Counted from the stretch's first letter, positions 26,172 through 35,638 are shown. The stretch is 64,000 nt of DNA from Candidatus Krumholzibacteriota bacterium (GCA_016932415.1 JAFGCX010000017.1:1-64000); one strand, 5' to 3'. Notes: generated by a model from the sequence alone, not told the origin. Numbers and translations: made by a program.

Positions 26172-27666
26172 TTTGTGCTTCCTCTCCCTTTCCCGCATCG
26201 CCGGCCGTAGCGCCGCTCTCGCTCAGGATGACCGGAGTCAACATCATTACCAGTTCTGTAGTGGTCTTTTCCTTGTAAGAACGTTTGAAGAAATAACCCA
26301 GAAGAGGGATGCTCCTCAGAAGTGGGATTCCAGAGGACTCGATCCTTTCTCCTTCCGACAGGAGGCCCGCGATCACCAGTGTCTCACCGTCGGCCACCCT
26401 GCCTACCGTATCGAGTTCGCGGATGGAGATTACAGGAGCCCTGTCCTGGTTCGGGCTGACTTCCTCCCTTACGATATTCGATATTGTCGGATGAACGTTG
26501 AGGGTGATTACTCCGTTATTCCCTATCTGCGGCGTCACGTCGAGTACCATCCCGACGGGGATCATTTCCGGCCTGTATTCGACGACCGGGTTTGTCCCCG
26601 TGCCGGCGCTCACAAGGGCCGGTTCGACCTGCGCGACAAAAAAGACTTCTTCGGTGACGATCCTTACTATAGCTTTCTGATTGTTGAGCGTGGTGATCCT
26701 CGGAGTGCTGAGCACCTCTACATTGCCCTGTTCACTGATCGCTTCCATAAGGCTTGAGAGTCGCTCAGTCCCGACGATGAAGGAAAAAACCGGGCTGGCA
26801 AGCCCTTCGGCCGATTCAAGCGACGCATTGACATCGCCGCCGGTGATGGTAGTCCAGTCTATTCCGGTCCTGTCTGATTCCCAGAAGAGTACCTCGAGGA
26901 TCTTGACCTCGATCGCCACCTGCCGCTGGAGCGATACTTCGAGGTTTTCTATAAGCTCTTCGACCTGTTTGATGCGTGGCCATTCCGCCGTTACCTGGAC
27001 AAGGCCGGCCATCGGGTTTATGACAAGTATGCGGCCTTCCTCATCGGCTATACTGAGAGCTTCCGTCGATGAATCGCCGGTCACCGCTCCACCGTTTTCG
27101 GGATTATTGAAGACTAGGATGTTGATGGCGCTGATTACCTGCGGCCATACTTTCATAACGGCTGTGCTGGTTACATGGCTTTCATTTTCCGTGTTATTTT
27201 CGCTCTGGCTGCTGTTCCCCGACACGAGCAGCGCGCCCCGGCCTTCTCTCTCGGTAACGGGATAATCGAAAAAGAAAGATCTTGTCAGCATACCTCCACG
27301 ATATACTATAAGCACTCCGTCTATGATCTCGTAGCCGAGGCCGGCCCTTCCGAGAACGGTTTCAAGAGCTTTTTCGATCGCGACATCGACGAGATGCACG
27401 TTGACATTTTCCGCGACGTCCGGAGCGACCTCAAGGCCGAGCCCGGCGCTAGCGGCGATAGAGGCGAGGAGATCCCTGATATCGACCCAGCCATTGGTTA
27501 TCAGAGTGATCTTTCCCATGCCGGGGGGTGCCGGACTTTTGACTGATTCCGCTTCAGCGGCCGGCAGGCCTTCGGCGAGGGCCGTCCCTGCCGAAACAAC
27601 GCCAGAGACGCACAGGCAGAAAAAGATGGCAGCTGCTCCAGCGCGAACAAATCGATCTTTCATCAT
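26164..27666 (-). CDS. Secretin (outer-membrane pore) of type IV pilus / type II secretion type
   Basis: A 500-aa protein with a signal peptide (MMKDRFVRAGAAAIFFCLCV) and GGAAGGAA before the ATG pair. An STN-type N-domain (ITLITNGWVDIRDLLASIAA, LETVLGRAGLGYEI) precedes an N0/N1-like repeat (VQVTAEWPRIKQVEELIENL). The secretin core contains VEVLSTPRITTLNNQKA and GETLVIAGLLSEGE, and near the C-terminus IPLLGYFFKRSYKEKTTTEL, all typical of the MshL/PilQ/GspD superfamily. It forms the multimeric outer-membrane channel. PilM-PilN, PilO and PilP homologues lie upstream, so it is nearest to the MSHA/type IV pilus group. The family is certain; the exact system is inferred. Confidence 0.95.
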   Translation of the reverse strand: MMKDRFVRAGAAAIFFCLCVSGVVSAGTALAEGLPAAEAESVKSPAPPGMGKITLITNGWVDIRDLLASIAASAGLGLEVAPDVAENVNVHLVDVAIEKALETVLGRAGLGYEIIDGVLIVYRGGMLTRSFFFDYPVTEREGRGALLVSGNSSQSENNTENESHVTSTAVMKVWPQVISAINILVFNNPENGGAVTGDSSTEALSIADEEGRILVINPMAGLVQVTAEWPRIKQVEELIENLEVSLQRQVAIEVKILEVLFWESDRTGIDWTTITGGDVNASLESAEGLASPVFSFIVGTERLSSLMEAISEQGNVEVLSTPRITTLNNQKAIVRIVTEEVFFVAQVEPALVSAGTGTNPVVEYRPEMIPVGMVLDVTPQIGNNGVITLNVHPTISNIVREEVSPNQDRAPVISIRELDTVGRVADGETLVIAGLLSEGERIESSGIPLLRSIPLLGYFFKRSYKEKTTTELVMMLTPVILSESGATAGDAGKGEEAQNE

Positions 27667-27769
27667 CTGATTCCTTCCATTTTGAGGCTGACGCGATCGG
27701 TGGCTGCCAGCCCGTTCGATCAGCGTTTCACCCGTCTTTTATCAGTCCGGCAGTTTTTCCGGACACAGA

Positions 27770-28327
27770 TCAGTCTATCCCGGATATCACCGGGAGATAT
27801 TTTTCGCTCGTCGCCTTTCTGGCGACGGGAACAAAGATATTTTTACCGTTGCTTGTCAGTTGTACTCCCTCAAGAGAGATATGCCTGACAATGTATCCGT
27901 CGAAACGATCCCCCGTTCGCCGCGATATCCCGTTCAAGACCGCCACGGGAAGGCTGTCGTTTATCGAGATCGCCGTGCAGATAAGGCCCGAGGAATTGAC
28001 CTTGGCACCAACGGGTCGCGCTCCGGGCTCACCATCTCTTCGAGAGAAGGGATCCCTGTATGCGGCGGGAAAGCGCAGATCTCCATCTCCAGCCCCGCCA
28101 GGGGTGGCATGCCGACCGGCAGCGAGCCTGGACGCGGCGAAACCGGCCATCTCTGCCAGGTCAGCGGGGAGTTGAAGCATTTCCTCTTCCTGCTGGCGCG
28201 CGAGGGCTGTTTTTTTCGATAGCATCGGCTGGACTATGCGCCAGTTTACGACGATGATCCCGGCTGCTATCACCAGCGCGGTCATCACGACCTTTCGGTC
28301 GCGCAGATCAATCAGGTTTACGGGCAT
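27770..28327 (-). CDS. PilP-like inner-membrane/periplasmic protein
   Basis: A 185-aa protein. The start is taken as ATG 28327 (MPVNLIDLRDRKVVMT), with GGAG ten bases upstream; a TTG three codons earlier is possible. It has one transmembrane helix (VVMTALVIAAGIIVVNWRI), a Pro/Gly-rich linker, and a C-terminal small beta domain (NSSGLICTAISINDSLPVAV, GYIVRHISLEGVQL) like the PilP/GspC domain that contacts the secretin. A short hairpin lies between it and the secretin gene. Sequence similarity to PilP is weak and is supported mainly by position and by the membrane anchor plus beta domain. Confidence 0.7.
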   Translation of the reverse strand: MPVNLIDLRDRKVVMTALVIAAGIIVVNWRIVQPMLSKKTALARQQEEEMLQLPADLAEMAGFAASRLAAGRHATPGGAGDGDLRFPAAYRDPFSRRDGEPGARPVGAKVNSSGLICTAISINDSLPVAVLNGISRRTGDRFDGYIVRHISLEGVQLTSNGKNIFVPVARKATSEKYLPVISGID

Positions 28328-28955
28328 AATAATCAAGCTCCATTATTACTGTTATTCCTTCCGGACCCTGTTCTATGTCAAGATCGTGAAGAGTCAGTGC
28401 CCTCGGTATCGTTCGAAGACCCGACAGGAACCCGGCCATCGCGGAATACTCCGAGTCGAACGACATCCGCAGCCTGAAAGAGCGCAGACTTGGATCAGGC
28501 AGGCCGGATAGGTCGATCGCCAGTGCTTCAAAAAGCATAATCATGTCTTCGTCTCCGGAATCATCGGCCAGCTCGTCGACAGATCCCCCGTCATTGTTTT
28601 CCATAAGCGCTATCTCTCTGAGCGTAAACGGATCGATCCCGTTTTCAAGGGCGAGAGAAGCGATCTGTAGAAAGAGCTGCTCCCTCTGCTTTTCTACGGG
28701 AAACAGCAGGTCGTACTCTTCGATCATTCCAGGTTCGACTTTTCTTACGACTTCTTCGAACCATCCGCCTGCCGATGAGAGGGAAGCCATCGCTTCGATC
28801 CTTTCCGAGGCTGTCTCGATCTTTTTTCTGTTCTCAAGGCTTCTTCTGGTCGAGGGAATGGCCCCGGCGAAGAAGACGATCACCCAGACGACGACTGATA
28901 TAACAAGAAGTCTCCGGCCATGGAATATTCCCTTCATTGAGGGGTGAAGAGTCAT
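28308..28955 (-). CDS. PilO-like assembly protein
   Basis: A 215-aa protein with one N-terminal transmembrane helix (LLVISVVVWVIVFFAGA), a coiled-coil stretch (RKKIETASERIEAMASL), and a ferredoxin-like periplasmic part (IDPFTLREIALMENN to LDIEQGPEGITVIMELD). These are the hallmarks of PilO/GspM-type proteins that pair with PilN and PilP. The start ATG overlaps the stop of the upstream gene as ATGA, and its own 3' end overlaps the PilP-like start, so the group is translationally coupled. Confidence 0.8.
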   Translation of the reverse strand: MTLHPSMKGIFHGRRLLVISVVVWVIVFFAGAIPSTRRSLENRKKIETASERIEAMASLSSAGGWFEEVVRKVEPGMIEEYDLLFPVEKQREQLFLQIASLALENGIDPFTLREIALMENNDGGSVDELADDSGDEDMIMLFEALAIDLSGLPDPSLRSFRLRMSFDSEYSAMAGFLSGLRTIPRALTLHDLDIEQGPEGITVIMELDYYARKPD

Positions 28956-30424
28956 TCTCTATCCTCCAGGATATAGTATTCAACGGTGAAGGCTACCCGG
29001 GATCTTACGATCTCATCCTCTTCTATTCCGGAGATCTCCAGCCAGGAAGGTTCTCTTTTCCTCTGAAGCCTGGGATTTGAATCAAGCGATTGAAGAAAGC
29101 GCAGGAAGGAAAGTTGCGCGAGTTCCCCATCGGAAGCTACGCTTCTGCCTTTCAATATCAGCTGATATTTTTCCCCGGCATCTCTGTCGATCTTCATCTT
29201 TTCGAACGTGATCGCGTCCGGCGCGCCAAGAGCGATCTCCCTCATGACTCCAGCCAGCCACGATTGTCCTCTTCCTATCCCCTCGATATTGGACAAGCAG
29301 GTTTTCAAAGCCCTGTTATGAAGGTAAGATTCGGCGGATGCGTCGACGCGCTCGGTCAGAAAATCCATGTCTCCCCCGGCCCGCGCGAGAAACTCTTCCT
29401 GGACTCCGGCAGTCCATATTCCGCCGATAAAAAGAATCGGAGCGACACTCGCGGCAAGGGCCGAGACCGTCACAATGGCGTAGCGCCGAAGAAAGTCATT
29501 TTTGCCGACCACTGCGCGCATTGGAAGCAAAGAGTATGAAGGAGACTCGATCACCGCGGCGGCGGCAGCGAGGGAGAGGGTATTTTCCCACCTGCCCGGG
29601 CCATCAGTCTCGAAAAGTTCCTCAGGCTTCCAGCGGATTATTTCCATTCCGCCGGTTTCGGCCATTCTGGTGACCAGGCTGTCCGCGCTGCGGGGTTCGC
29701 CGCAGATGATAACCCTGTTTATTTCGACACTGTCTTCCTTCTGGCGGGCAAAGAAGGCCGATCTTTCGATCTCGACAGCTATTTTACCTATATATTCTTC
29801 TTCTTCGGTACCTCCGGAAAGATCTCCGGGAAGGATCCGGGCAAGCAGAAGAGTCTCGCTGTCTCCCGCGCAGAGGAATCGCTCAGTCTTTCCCATGAAT
29901 ACGAGGATCCAGCCGCCATCTTCAGAAAGCGCTGGCTCATTGACGCGAAATAATTGTTCGAGAGCAAGATATCCGGGCATCATCGCAATGGGGACCAGCC
30001 CCATTTTTTCAGCTTTATCGAATTGTCCTTCTATAGTCTCCCTGGCAGCCCCTACGGCGGTGATCCTTTTTTTCTGGCCGGATTGGATACCTGTCCCTTT
30101 TTTCCCCGCTATCGTGTAATCGATGATCCAGTCATCTATTCCCCCGCCTTTTTCCTTCGCTATCAATCCTTTCAGAGCGTTCGCCAGCATCCGGCTTTTC
30201 ATCTCCGGCAGCATGACCGTCATGAGTGAGACGTCGGCGCCAGGGAGTGTCAGGACAAGGTTGCCGCCAGGAGCATCCGGTAACCTGGAAGATTCTCCTC
30301 CCGGTATACTGGAAAACTCCTTTATCCATTCAAGCCTGTATTTCTTCTCTTTCCCGGGACTCACCTTCAGGAGGGTGTAGTCATCGGTGTTCAGGTCAAG
30401 GCCGTAACCATGGCTTTTTCTCAT
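28952..30424 (-). CDS. PilM-PilN fusion protein
   Basis: A 490-aa protein combining two pilus assembly proteins that are usually separate. Residues 1 to about 300 resemble the actin-like PilM/GspL cytoplasmic domain: HGYGLDLNTDDYTLLKV, with later VFMGKTERFLCAGDSETLLL, IAVEIERSAFFARQ, and the last-strand region RWENTLSLAAAAAVIE. A single transmembrane helix (YAIVTVSALAASVAPILFIG) follows at about residues 320-340, then a PilN-like periplasmic ferredoxin-type part (GQSWLAGVMREIALGAPD). The start overlaps the pseudopilin stop as ATGA. GspL has this same overall order, so it can also be described as GspL-like. It would link the ATPase to the periplasmic PilO/PilP ring. Confidence 0.8.
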   Translation of the reverse strand: MRKSHGYGLDLNTDDYTLLKVSPGKEKKYRLEWIKEFSSIPGGESSRLPDAPGGNLVLTLPGADVSLMTVMLPEMKSRMLANALKGLIAKEKGGGIDDWIIDYTIAGKKGTGIQSGQKKRITAVGAARETIEGQFDKAEKMGLVPIAMMPGYLALEQLFRVNEPALSEDGGWILVFMGKTERFLCAGDSETLLLARILPGDLSGGTEEEEYIGKIAVEIERSAFFARQKEDSVEINRVIICGEPRSADSLVTRMAETGGMEIIRWKPEELFETDGPGRWENTLSLAAAAAVIESPSYSLLPMRAVVGKNDFLRRYAIVTVSALAASVAPILFIGGIWTAGVQEEFLARAGGDMDFLTERVDASAESYLHNRALKTCLSNIEGIGRGQSWLAGVMREIALGAPDAITFEKMKIDRDAGEKYQLILKGRSVASDGELAQLSFLRFLQSLDSNPRLQRKREPSWLEISGIEEDEIVRSRVAFTVEYYILEDRE

Positions 30425-31518
30425 TGTCCCACTCCTGTCGGCAGGTTATCCGATACGGTCGCGGCGCGGCCGTCCGGTCCGCACGAAAAGATCAACCGGG
30501 AACCGATATTGACCCGATAGCTGTTTCCCCATCCATCAAGATCGAACACTTCAGCCAGGCCCAGCCTGGCCCGTATTCCCGCCGCGCCTGTCCAGCTTCC
30601 AGTGAGATCGAATTCCGGGTCGCGCGTCAGAGCGGCTTGTGCTATATCGAGTTCACTTCTCGTCGTTATCCTGCCGGGCGGTATGCTGCTGGTGAGGAGG
30701 GAAAGATCGTCTCCGCCGCCTGAATCGTCCCGCCTGTCCGGTCCGCAACTGTAGATCATCAGGGTCACCGCTCCACCGCCGCCATATTGAATCGTCCTGT
30801 ATCCGACTTTCCAGGCGTCCTCGAAGATGCCGCCAGCGAATCCCGAGTCAAGATAGACTCCGGAGAGTTCGGAAAGGGTGGTCGGGAATGAAGAGTTATC
30901 GCGGTAATATTCACTGCAGGCGGCAGAGAGTATCTGCAGTTCTTCGCGGGCCTCGTTCTCCTTTGTTCTTTCAATCGCCGCCGCGCTGACCACCGTAAAG
31001 ATGTCGTCTGTATCCGACTCGAGGTCCCAGGTGCGGTTGAGCCGGCCGGCACCGGGAGTCAGGTCGGCTCCGCCGCTCGCGACGAGCACATCGGCAGAAC
31101 CCGGAGGGTCGGTCACGGGATTGAGATCGTATATATATTCCATCCCGAAAGCGTCACCTTTGATCGCTTCGGCGGGGCTTCTCTTCGCCGAGGAGAGATA
31201 CGGCCCCTGCCAGTTGGCAAGGCCGGGGTCGGATACGAGCGCTTCAAGACCTTCCGCTTCGGTTGGAAACCGTCCTGTATCCTGATAGAATGAAAGCAAG
31301 CCGGATTCTATCTGGTCAAGTTCCTGAACAGTCACCTTTGACCTGGCGGAATTGATCTGTTTGAAGACGACAGGTGCCAGAGCTCCAGCCATAAGGGCTA
31401 CTATGGCGACAGCGATGATCACCTCCATAAGGGTGAATCCGCCTGAGTCGCCGCGTAACAGTGTGGTTCGGCGGCCCATTCCGGTCTTTGAATATATTTT
31501 CGTCTCTCTCGCGGTCAC
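30421..31518 (-). CDS. Large pseudopilin-like protein with three GspG-like segments
   Basis: A 365-aa protein starting with GTG at 31518 behind GGAGAGG. The prepilin signal is in GGFTLMEVIIAVAIVALMAG, with the cleavage Gly followed by Phe and the Glu at +5 of the mature protein. A GspG-like domain follows (QIESGLLSFYQDTGRFPTEA, GLANWQGPYLSS). Two more segments with the same order follow: ELQILSAACSEYYRDNSSFP with a calcium-loop-like SCGPDRRDDSGGGDD, and DIAQAALTRDPEFDL with DLDGWGNSYRVN and SCGPDG. A single pseudopilin therefore carries three related domains; family members usually have one and are about 140-150 aa. It may be a minor or tip pilin. Confidence 0.85.
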   Translation of the reverse strand: MTARETKIYSKTGMGRRTTLLRGDSGGFTLMEVIIAVAIVALMAGALAPVVFKQINSARSKVTVQELDQIESGLLSFYQDTGRFPTEAEGLEALVSDPGLANWQGPYLSSAKRSPAEAIKGDAFGMEYIYDLNPVTDPPGSADVLVASGGADLTPGAGRLNRTWDLESDTDDIFTVVSAAAIERTKENEAREELQILSAACSEYYRDNSSFPTTLSELSGVYLDSGFAGGIFEDAWKVGYRTIQYGGGGAVTLMIYSCGPDRRDDSGGGDDLSLLTSSIPPGRITTRSELDIAQAALTRDPEFDLTGSWTGAAGIRARLGLAEVFDLDGWGNSYRVNIGSRLIFSCGPDGRAATVSDNLPTGVGQ

Positions 31519-31531
31519 TGTTTTTCCTCTC

Positions 31532-32734
31532 CTACATCATATTGCGCATCTGCATTACAGGAAGAAGTATCGACAGGGCGGCGATAGCTATCAGTCCACC
31601 CAGGACGGTTATTATCAGGGCGTTAAGGATCGTAAAAGCCTGCTTGAGTTCTCTCGGGATCTCCTTGTCCAGATAGTCGGCGGCATGAATAAGCGAGTTA
31701 TCAAGCTGACCGGTCTTTTCTCCGACAGCGACAAGACGCTGGATCATCGGCGGGAAATGGGGCGCCTGGGAAAAACTCGAAGTAAGCGTCTCTCCAGTCA
31801 TCACCCTGTCGCGGATATCCTTCAGCTCCACGGCAAGGACATTATTCCCCACGACCTTGATAAGAAGCTCCAGCACATTGAGAAGGCTTGTTCCCGCCGC
31901 GAAAAGAAGGGAGAAATATCTGGAGAATCGTGCCAGTGCGAGTTTGTGGACGAATCCGCCGACCACCGGCAGCCTGAGCATGAAATCATCTATGAGATAT
32001 CTCCCTTTCACGCTTTTCCGGAGAGTAAAATACCCCACTATCATCGCGGCAGAAGCTGCGAGGATAGCGGGCCACCATACGGTGAACCAGTCGAAAGCTC
32101 CCATCACGAAAAGAGTCACAGCGGGGAGCTGCGAATCCTGAAATTTGAACATATCCATAAAACGCGGGAGTACGTAAAAAAGCATAAGCATGAAGAGACC
32201 GATGATACCGGCTATCATGAGAGCCGGGTAAACGAGCGCCTGCTTCGATTTTCCATGGAGGTCGTCGAGCCATTCAAGGTGATCCACAAGGTTTGAAAAA
32301 GCCTGGGCAAGATCTCCCGTACTCTGTCCGGCAGTCACTATGGCTATATATGTCTCCGAAAAGACTTCGGGGTATTTAGTCAAAGCTTCGTCTACCTGGG
32401 CGCCACTGTTTATCTCGCGCCTGATCCCGGCGATCATATTTTTCAAGTGTCCCTTGCCGCTGTCGTTCTCGAGATCGAGAAGAGCCGAACTTACAGGTAT
32501 CCCCGCGGCAAGGCAGGTCGCCATGTGCAGGGTGAAATCGCGAAGCTCCCGCGGATTTATCCTTCCGGCGATCGAGAAAGTCTTTCCAAAAGATTGAAGG
32601 GTCTGCCTGGAGTTGAGGAGGATGAGGTTTTGCGCCGAGAGTTCCTCGGTTAGTAGCCACCTGTTCGACGCACGGTGAACGCCGGTGACTACCGCTCCGG
32701 AAGAATTCAGCGCCTTGTATTGATACTCTTTCAT
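31532..32734 (-). CDS. Inner-membrane platform protein GspF/PilC
   Basis: A 400-aa protein of the usual length. It has the duplicated GspF domain: LRDFTLHMATCLAAGIPVSS at about 65-85, IVTAGQSTGDLAQAFSNLVD, then ALARFSRYFSLLFAAGTSLL, and VAVGEKTGQLDNSLIHAADY. Transmembrane helices are in LVYPALMIAGIIGLFMLMLF, WPAILAASAAMIVGYFTL and near the C-terminus. It forms the inner-membrane core that couples the assembly ATPase to pilin addition. The start ATG overlaps the GspE/PilB stop by 4 bases (ATGA). Confidence 0.96.
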   Translation of the reverse strand: MKEYQYKALNSSGAVVTGVHRASNRWLLTEELSAQNLILLNSRQTLQSFGKTFSIAGRINPRELRDFTLHMATCLAAGIPVSSALLDLENDSGKGHLKNMIAGIRREINSGAQVDEALTKYPEVFSETYIAIVTAGQSTGDLAQAFSNLVDHLEWLDDLHGKSKQALVYPALMIAGIIGLFMLMLFYVLPRFMDMFKFQDSQLPAVTLFVMGAFDWFTVWWPAILAASAAMIVGYFTLRKSVKGRYLIDDFMLRLPVVGGFVHKLALARFSRYFSLLFAAGTSLLNVLELLIKVVGNNVLAVELKDIRDRVMTGETLTSSFSQAPHFPPMIQRLVAVGEKTGQLDNSLIHAADYLDKEIPRELKQAFTILNALIITVLGGLIAIAALSILLPVMQMRNMM

Positions 32735-34404
32735 GACACCACCCTCATCACTTCACTGAGCGATGTCTTTCCGGAAAGAAGTTTTTCCATCGCGTCCTGT
32801 CTCAGGGTCCTCATATCCGACTCGATCGCTTTTTCCATTATCGCGTCAATGCTGGCCCCTTCGCTTATCAGTCTTCTGATGCTGGAATCGACCTGCAGAT
32901 ATTCGAAGACAGCTGCCCTGCCACTGCAACCGGTATGTTTGCAGGAAGGACAGCCTTTACCGGTAGAGTATCGCGGTGTTCCTTCAAGTTCGTCGAGGCG
33001 AAGAAGGATCTTCTGGTCCTCTGTCGGTTCCTCCCTGACCCGGCAAAGCGGGCATACGCTTCGTACCAGTCTCTGGGCCAGGACGGAGATGAGGGTCGCT
33101 GAAAGGAGAAACGGTTCGATGCCCATATCTATCAGGCGGGGTATGGCGCCGGCGGCGGTATTCGTGTGAAGAGTGCTGAATACGAGATGCCCGGTAAGCG
33201 CCGCCCTTATGGCAAGCTGGGCAGTCTCGGTATCGCGGATCTCCCCGATGAGGAGAATGTCGGGGTCCTGCCTCAGGATAGCCCTCAATCCGCTGGCGAA
33301 AGTGAACCCCTGCTGTGCCATGATCTGAGCCTGGCTGATAATCGACAGTTCATACTCGACCGGGTCTTCAAGAGTAATGATCTTCGTGTCAGGCTTGTTA
33401 AGGTAGGTCAGTGCCGAATAGAGCGTTGTCGTTTTCCCCGAACCGGTCGGACCGGTGACGAGTATCATCCCATGAGGCCTCGATATATCCTGCCTGAAAC
33501 GGGTCAGCATATCCCTGTTCATACCGAGTTTCTCAAGACCGTAGACGAGGTTCTTCTTGTCGAGAACCCTGCAGACTATCGTTTCGCCGTGAACGGTAGG
33601 AAGAGTGGAGACTCGCAGATCTGTTTTATCCTGACCTTTTCCGTACTGGATCCTTCCGTCCTGGGGTATACGGGTCTTGGAGATGTTCAGCCCCGCCATT
33701 ATTTTCACGCGGGTCGTCACGATGCTCTGGAGCTCTCGCGCCAGGGAAGGGCCCTGAACGAGGCGTCCATCGATGCGGTATCGTATATGGACGACTTTTT
33801 CCTCCGGTTCTATGTGGATATCGGTTGCTCCTTCATCGACAGCTTTTTCAATGATCAGGTCTACCAGGCGGATATAGGGGGAGTCCGCTTCGCTGAGAGG
33901 CGTATCGTTGGCCGCCGCGGCGCGCGATTCCTCGATCGTGCTCTGCATAAGGGTGTCTATATCGCTTTTCGCTCCGTAATACTTTCTATGAGCTTCCTGG
34001 ATATCCGATTCGGTCGCGTATACCACTTCGACGTAATGGCCTGTCATCCTGCCGACGGCGTCGATCGTGTCGAGATCGAGAGGATCGGCCATCGCGAGGA
34101 GCAGAGTACTTCCCTGGAGGGAAATAGGAAGGAGCATCTGTTTTTCGGCATATTCACCCGGTACCAGGTCGATCGCGTCACGCTTTATCCATTCCTCGGC
34201 AAGTGAGACGTAACCGACCCCGATCTGAGACGCGAAGACCTTGTCGATCTCCTCGCGGGTGCAGATGCCGAGCCGGCTGAGGATATCGCCGAGCTTCTCA
34301 CCTGTCTGCTTCTGTTCCTTCAACGCCAGTTCGAGCTGGTCTTCGGTCAGGTTCCCAGCTTCGACGAGGATCCGGCCCAGCTTTTTTGTCTTAGTGACGA
34401 CCAT
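32731..34404 (-). CDS. Assembly ATPase GspE/PilB
   Basis: A 557-aa ATPase. ATG 34404 (MVVTKTKKLGRILVEAG) is preferred; an ATG at 34443 adds 13 residues and has no ribosome-binding site. The N-terminal MshEN-type domain (GEKLGDILSRLGICTREEID) precedes the motor. Motor motifs are Walker A GPTGSGKTTTLYSAL, the Asp box ITLEDPVEY, Walker B DILLIGEIRDTETA, and the His box GHLVFSTLHTN. The zinc-binding tetracysteine pair is CPLC and CPSC. It powers pilin or pseudopilin assembly. No PilT retraction ATPase lies in the window, which favours a secretion-type or non-retracting system. Confidence 0.96.
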   Translation of the reverse strand: MVVTKTKKLGRILVEAGNLTEDQLELALKEQKQTGEKLGDILSRLGICTREEIDKVFASQIGVGYVSLAEEWIKRDAIDLVPGEYAEKQMLLPISLQGSTLLLAMADPLDLDTIDAVGRMTGHYVEVVYATESDIQEAHRKYYGAKSDIDTLMQSTIEESRAAAANDTPLSEADSPYIRLVDLIIEKAVDEGATDIHIEPEEKVVHIRYRIDGRLVQGPSLARELQSIVTTRVKIMAGLNISKTRIPQDGRIQYGKGQDKTDLRVSTLPTVHGETIVCRVLDKKNLVYGLEKLGMNRDMLTRFRQDISRPHGMILVTGPTGSGKTTTLYSALTYLNKPDTKIITLEDPVEYELSIISQAQIMAQQGFTFASGLRAILRQDPDILLIGEIRDTETAQLAIRAALTGHLVFSTLHTNTAAGAIPRLIDMGIEPFLLSATLISVLAQRLVRSVCPLCRVREEPTEDQKILLRLDELEGTPRYSTGKGCPSCKHTGCSGRAAVFEYLQVDSSIRRLISEGASIDAIMEKAIESDMRTLRQDAMEKLLSGKTSLSEVMRVVS

Positions 34405-34508
34405 CTGCTTTCCCTGGTGAATAAAGTGGCAGACCTTCTCCATTACAGGCAGTAAGAGAGAAAGCCTGGAGAAAACCTGTTTTTCAATCTTCCCTTAAAG
34501 CCGCAATC

Positions 34509-35168
34509 CTATTGAGGCGTAGAACTCCTTATAATATAACCGACGTCATCTCCACCGATCTCCTCGTCGTACGTATTGTTTTGAAAAGCCGTGTCGAATA
34601 CACCGTTCGGGCCGGCTGAAAGGACCATCACGTTGTGACGGTCATAGTTAGCAACGGTATTGTTCAAAAACCTGACATTTACGACGAAAGGATTACCCCA
34701 GGGATCGAGAGGAACCGATTCGAGATAGGGGCCGTTCCAACCCGGTCTGGTGTGAGGGCTTTTACTTTCCGGATATAGAGGATCGATCGTTCCTACCGCG
34801 TTGGCTACCAACTGCTCAGTGAGAGTACTCGATTCTCCCCAGCTGTCCCAATTTCCACCGCCGCTTATTCCCGTGCCCCCGGGAGGGACGCCGGTGTCTC
34901 CGCCACCGAGCGGGCCACTTCCGACGAGGCGCGTCAGGTCATATGCCGAATCGCTGTCGTTCTGCAGGGGCCACCGGCCCGTATCCTTGTAGAACGAAAG
35001 GACGGCGTTACCGATCACCTGGGCGTCGCTCTGAGCCCTGGCGACTCTTCCCTCGTTGAGGTTCTTGATCAGGGGTGGAGCGATCGCTACCGCCATAATG
35101 GCTACTATAGCGACCGCGATGATTATCTCCAGCAGCGTGAAACCGCTGGAATCTTTAAGCTTCTGCAT
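34509..35168 (-). CDS. GspG-like major pseudopilin
   Basis: A 219-aa protein. The start is ATG 35168 (MQKLKDSSGFTLLEIIIAVA) behind AAAAGGAGGAAGG; upstream in-frame ATGs would add an implausible 83 residues. The prepilin peptidase site is SG-FTLLE. The hydrophobic helix is followed by NAVLSFYKDTGRWP and the C-terminal GspG signature DPWGNPF plus SAGPNG. A Gly/Pro-rich insertion (GGGDTGVPPGGTGISGGGNW) is unusual for the family. It is the first gene of the cluster, 104 bases before the ATPase, and is probably the main pilin-like subunit. Confidence 0.92.
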   Translation of the reverse strand: MQKLKDSSGFTLLEIIIAVAIVAIMAVAIAPPLIKNLNEGRVARAQSDAQVIGNAVLSFYKDTGRWPLQNDSDSAYDLTRLVGSGPLGGGDTGVPPGGTGISGGGNWDSWGESSTLTEQLVANAVGTIDPLYPESKSPHTRPGWNGPYLESVPLDPWGNPFVVNVRFLNNTVANYDRHNVMVLSAGPNGVFDTAFQNNTYDEEIGGDDVGYIIRSSTPQ

Positions 35169-35638
35169 CAGAACCTTCCTCCTTTTCTGACTGCACCGAA
35201 GTATCCGTGGACCTTCCCGCGAAAGGTGATTGCCTGTCCCATCGGGACGAGAGACCCTGATTACACATCCTTGCCGCCGCGCGAACTCCTCTACTCGGGA
35301 ACGCGCCGGTCCATCCGGACACAGATTTCTGCTCTCACAGAATCTTCGGCATTGGACCAGGAGCACTTTAAGGTTTTTATTCGAGAACCGGGGATTACCC
35401 GCGGGTATTTCTTCCATTCACTCTGATTTCCCATTGTATCGGGAAATTTCCGGTCATTGCCGATAGTTGAGAACAGTTCTTGCAACCCAATCGCTTGACA
35501 AGCCAGGAGGCGTCATTGGTGGATGAGGTGTAATAGCCTCAATTATAAAAAGATATACGATTGTCGAGCAAAAGTATCAGGCACCGACACGACATGCGCA
35601 ATAGGGGATAAAGAATCAAATAATAATAAGTTATACCT
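35169..35638. other. Divergent intergenic region, no gene recognised
   Basis: 470 bases between the pseudopilin (minus) and the giant repeat protein (plus). It must hold promoters for both; the right end (35530-35638) is AT-rich. No convincing -35/-10 pair, hairpin terminator or RNA gene was seen. Short open frames here lack ribosome-binding sites and family-like sequence. Confidence 0.5.

Noticed and set aside
31352-34206. Long open frames (up to 346 codons) opposite the GspF and GspE genes
   Set aside because: They are shadows of two well-supported genes with all expected motifs; GC-biased third positions leave the reverse frame open.
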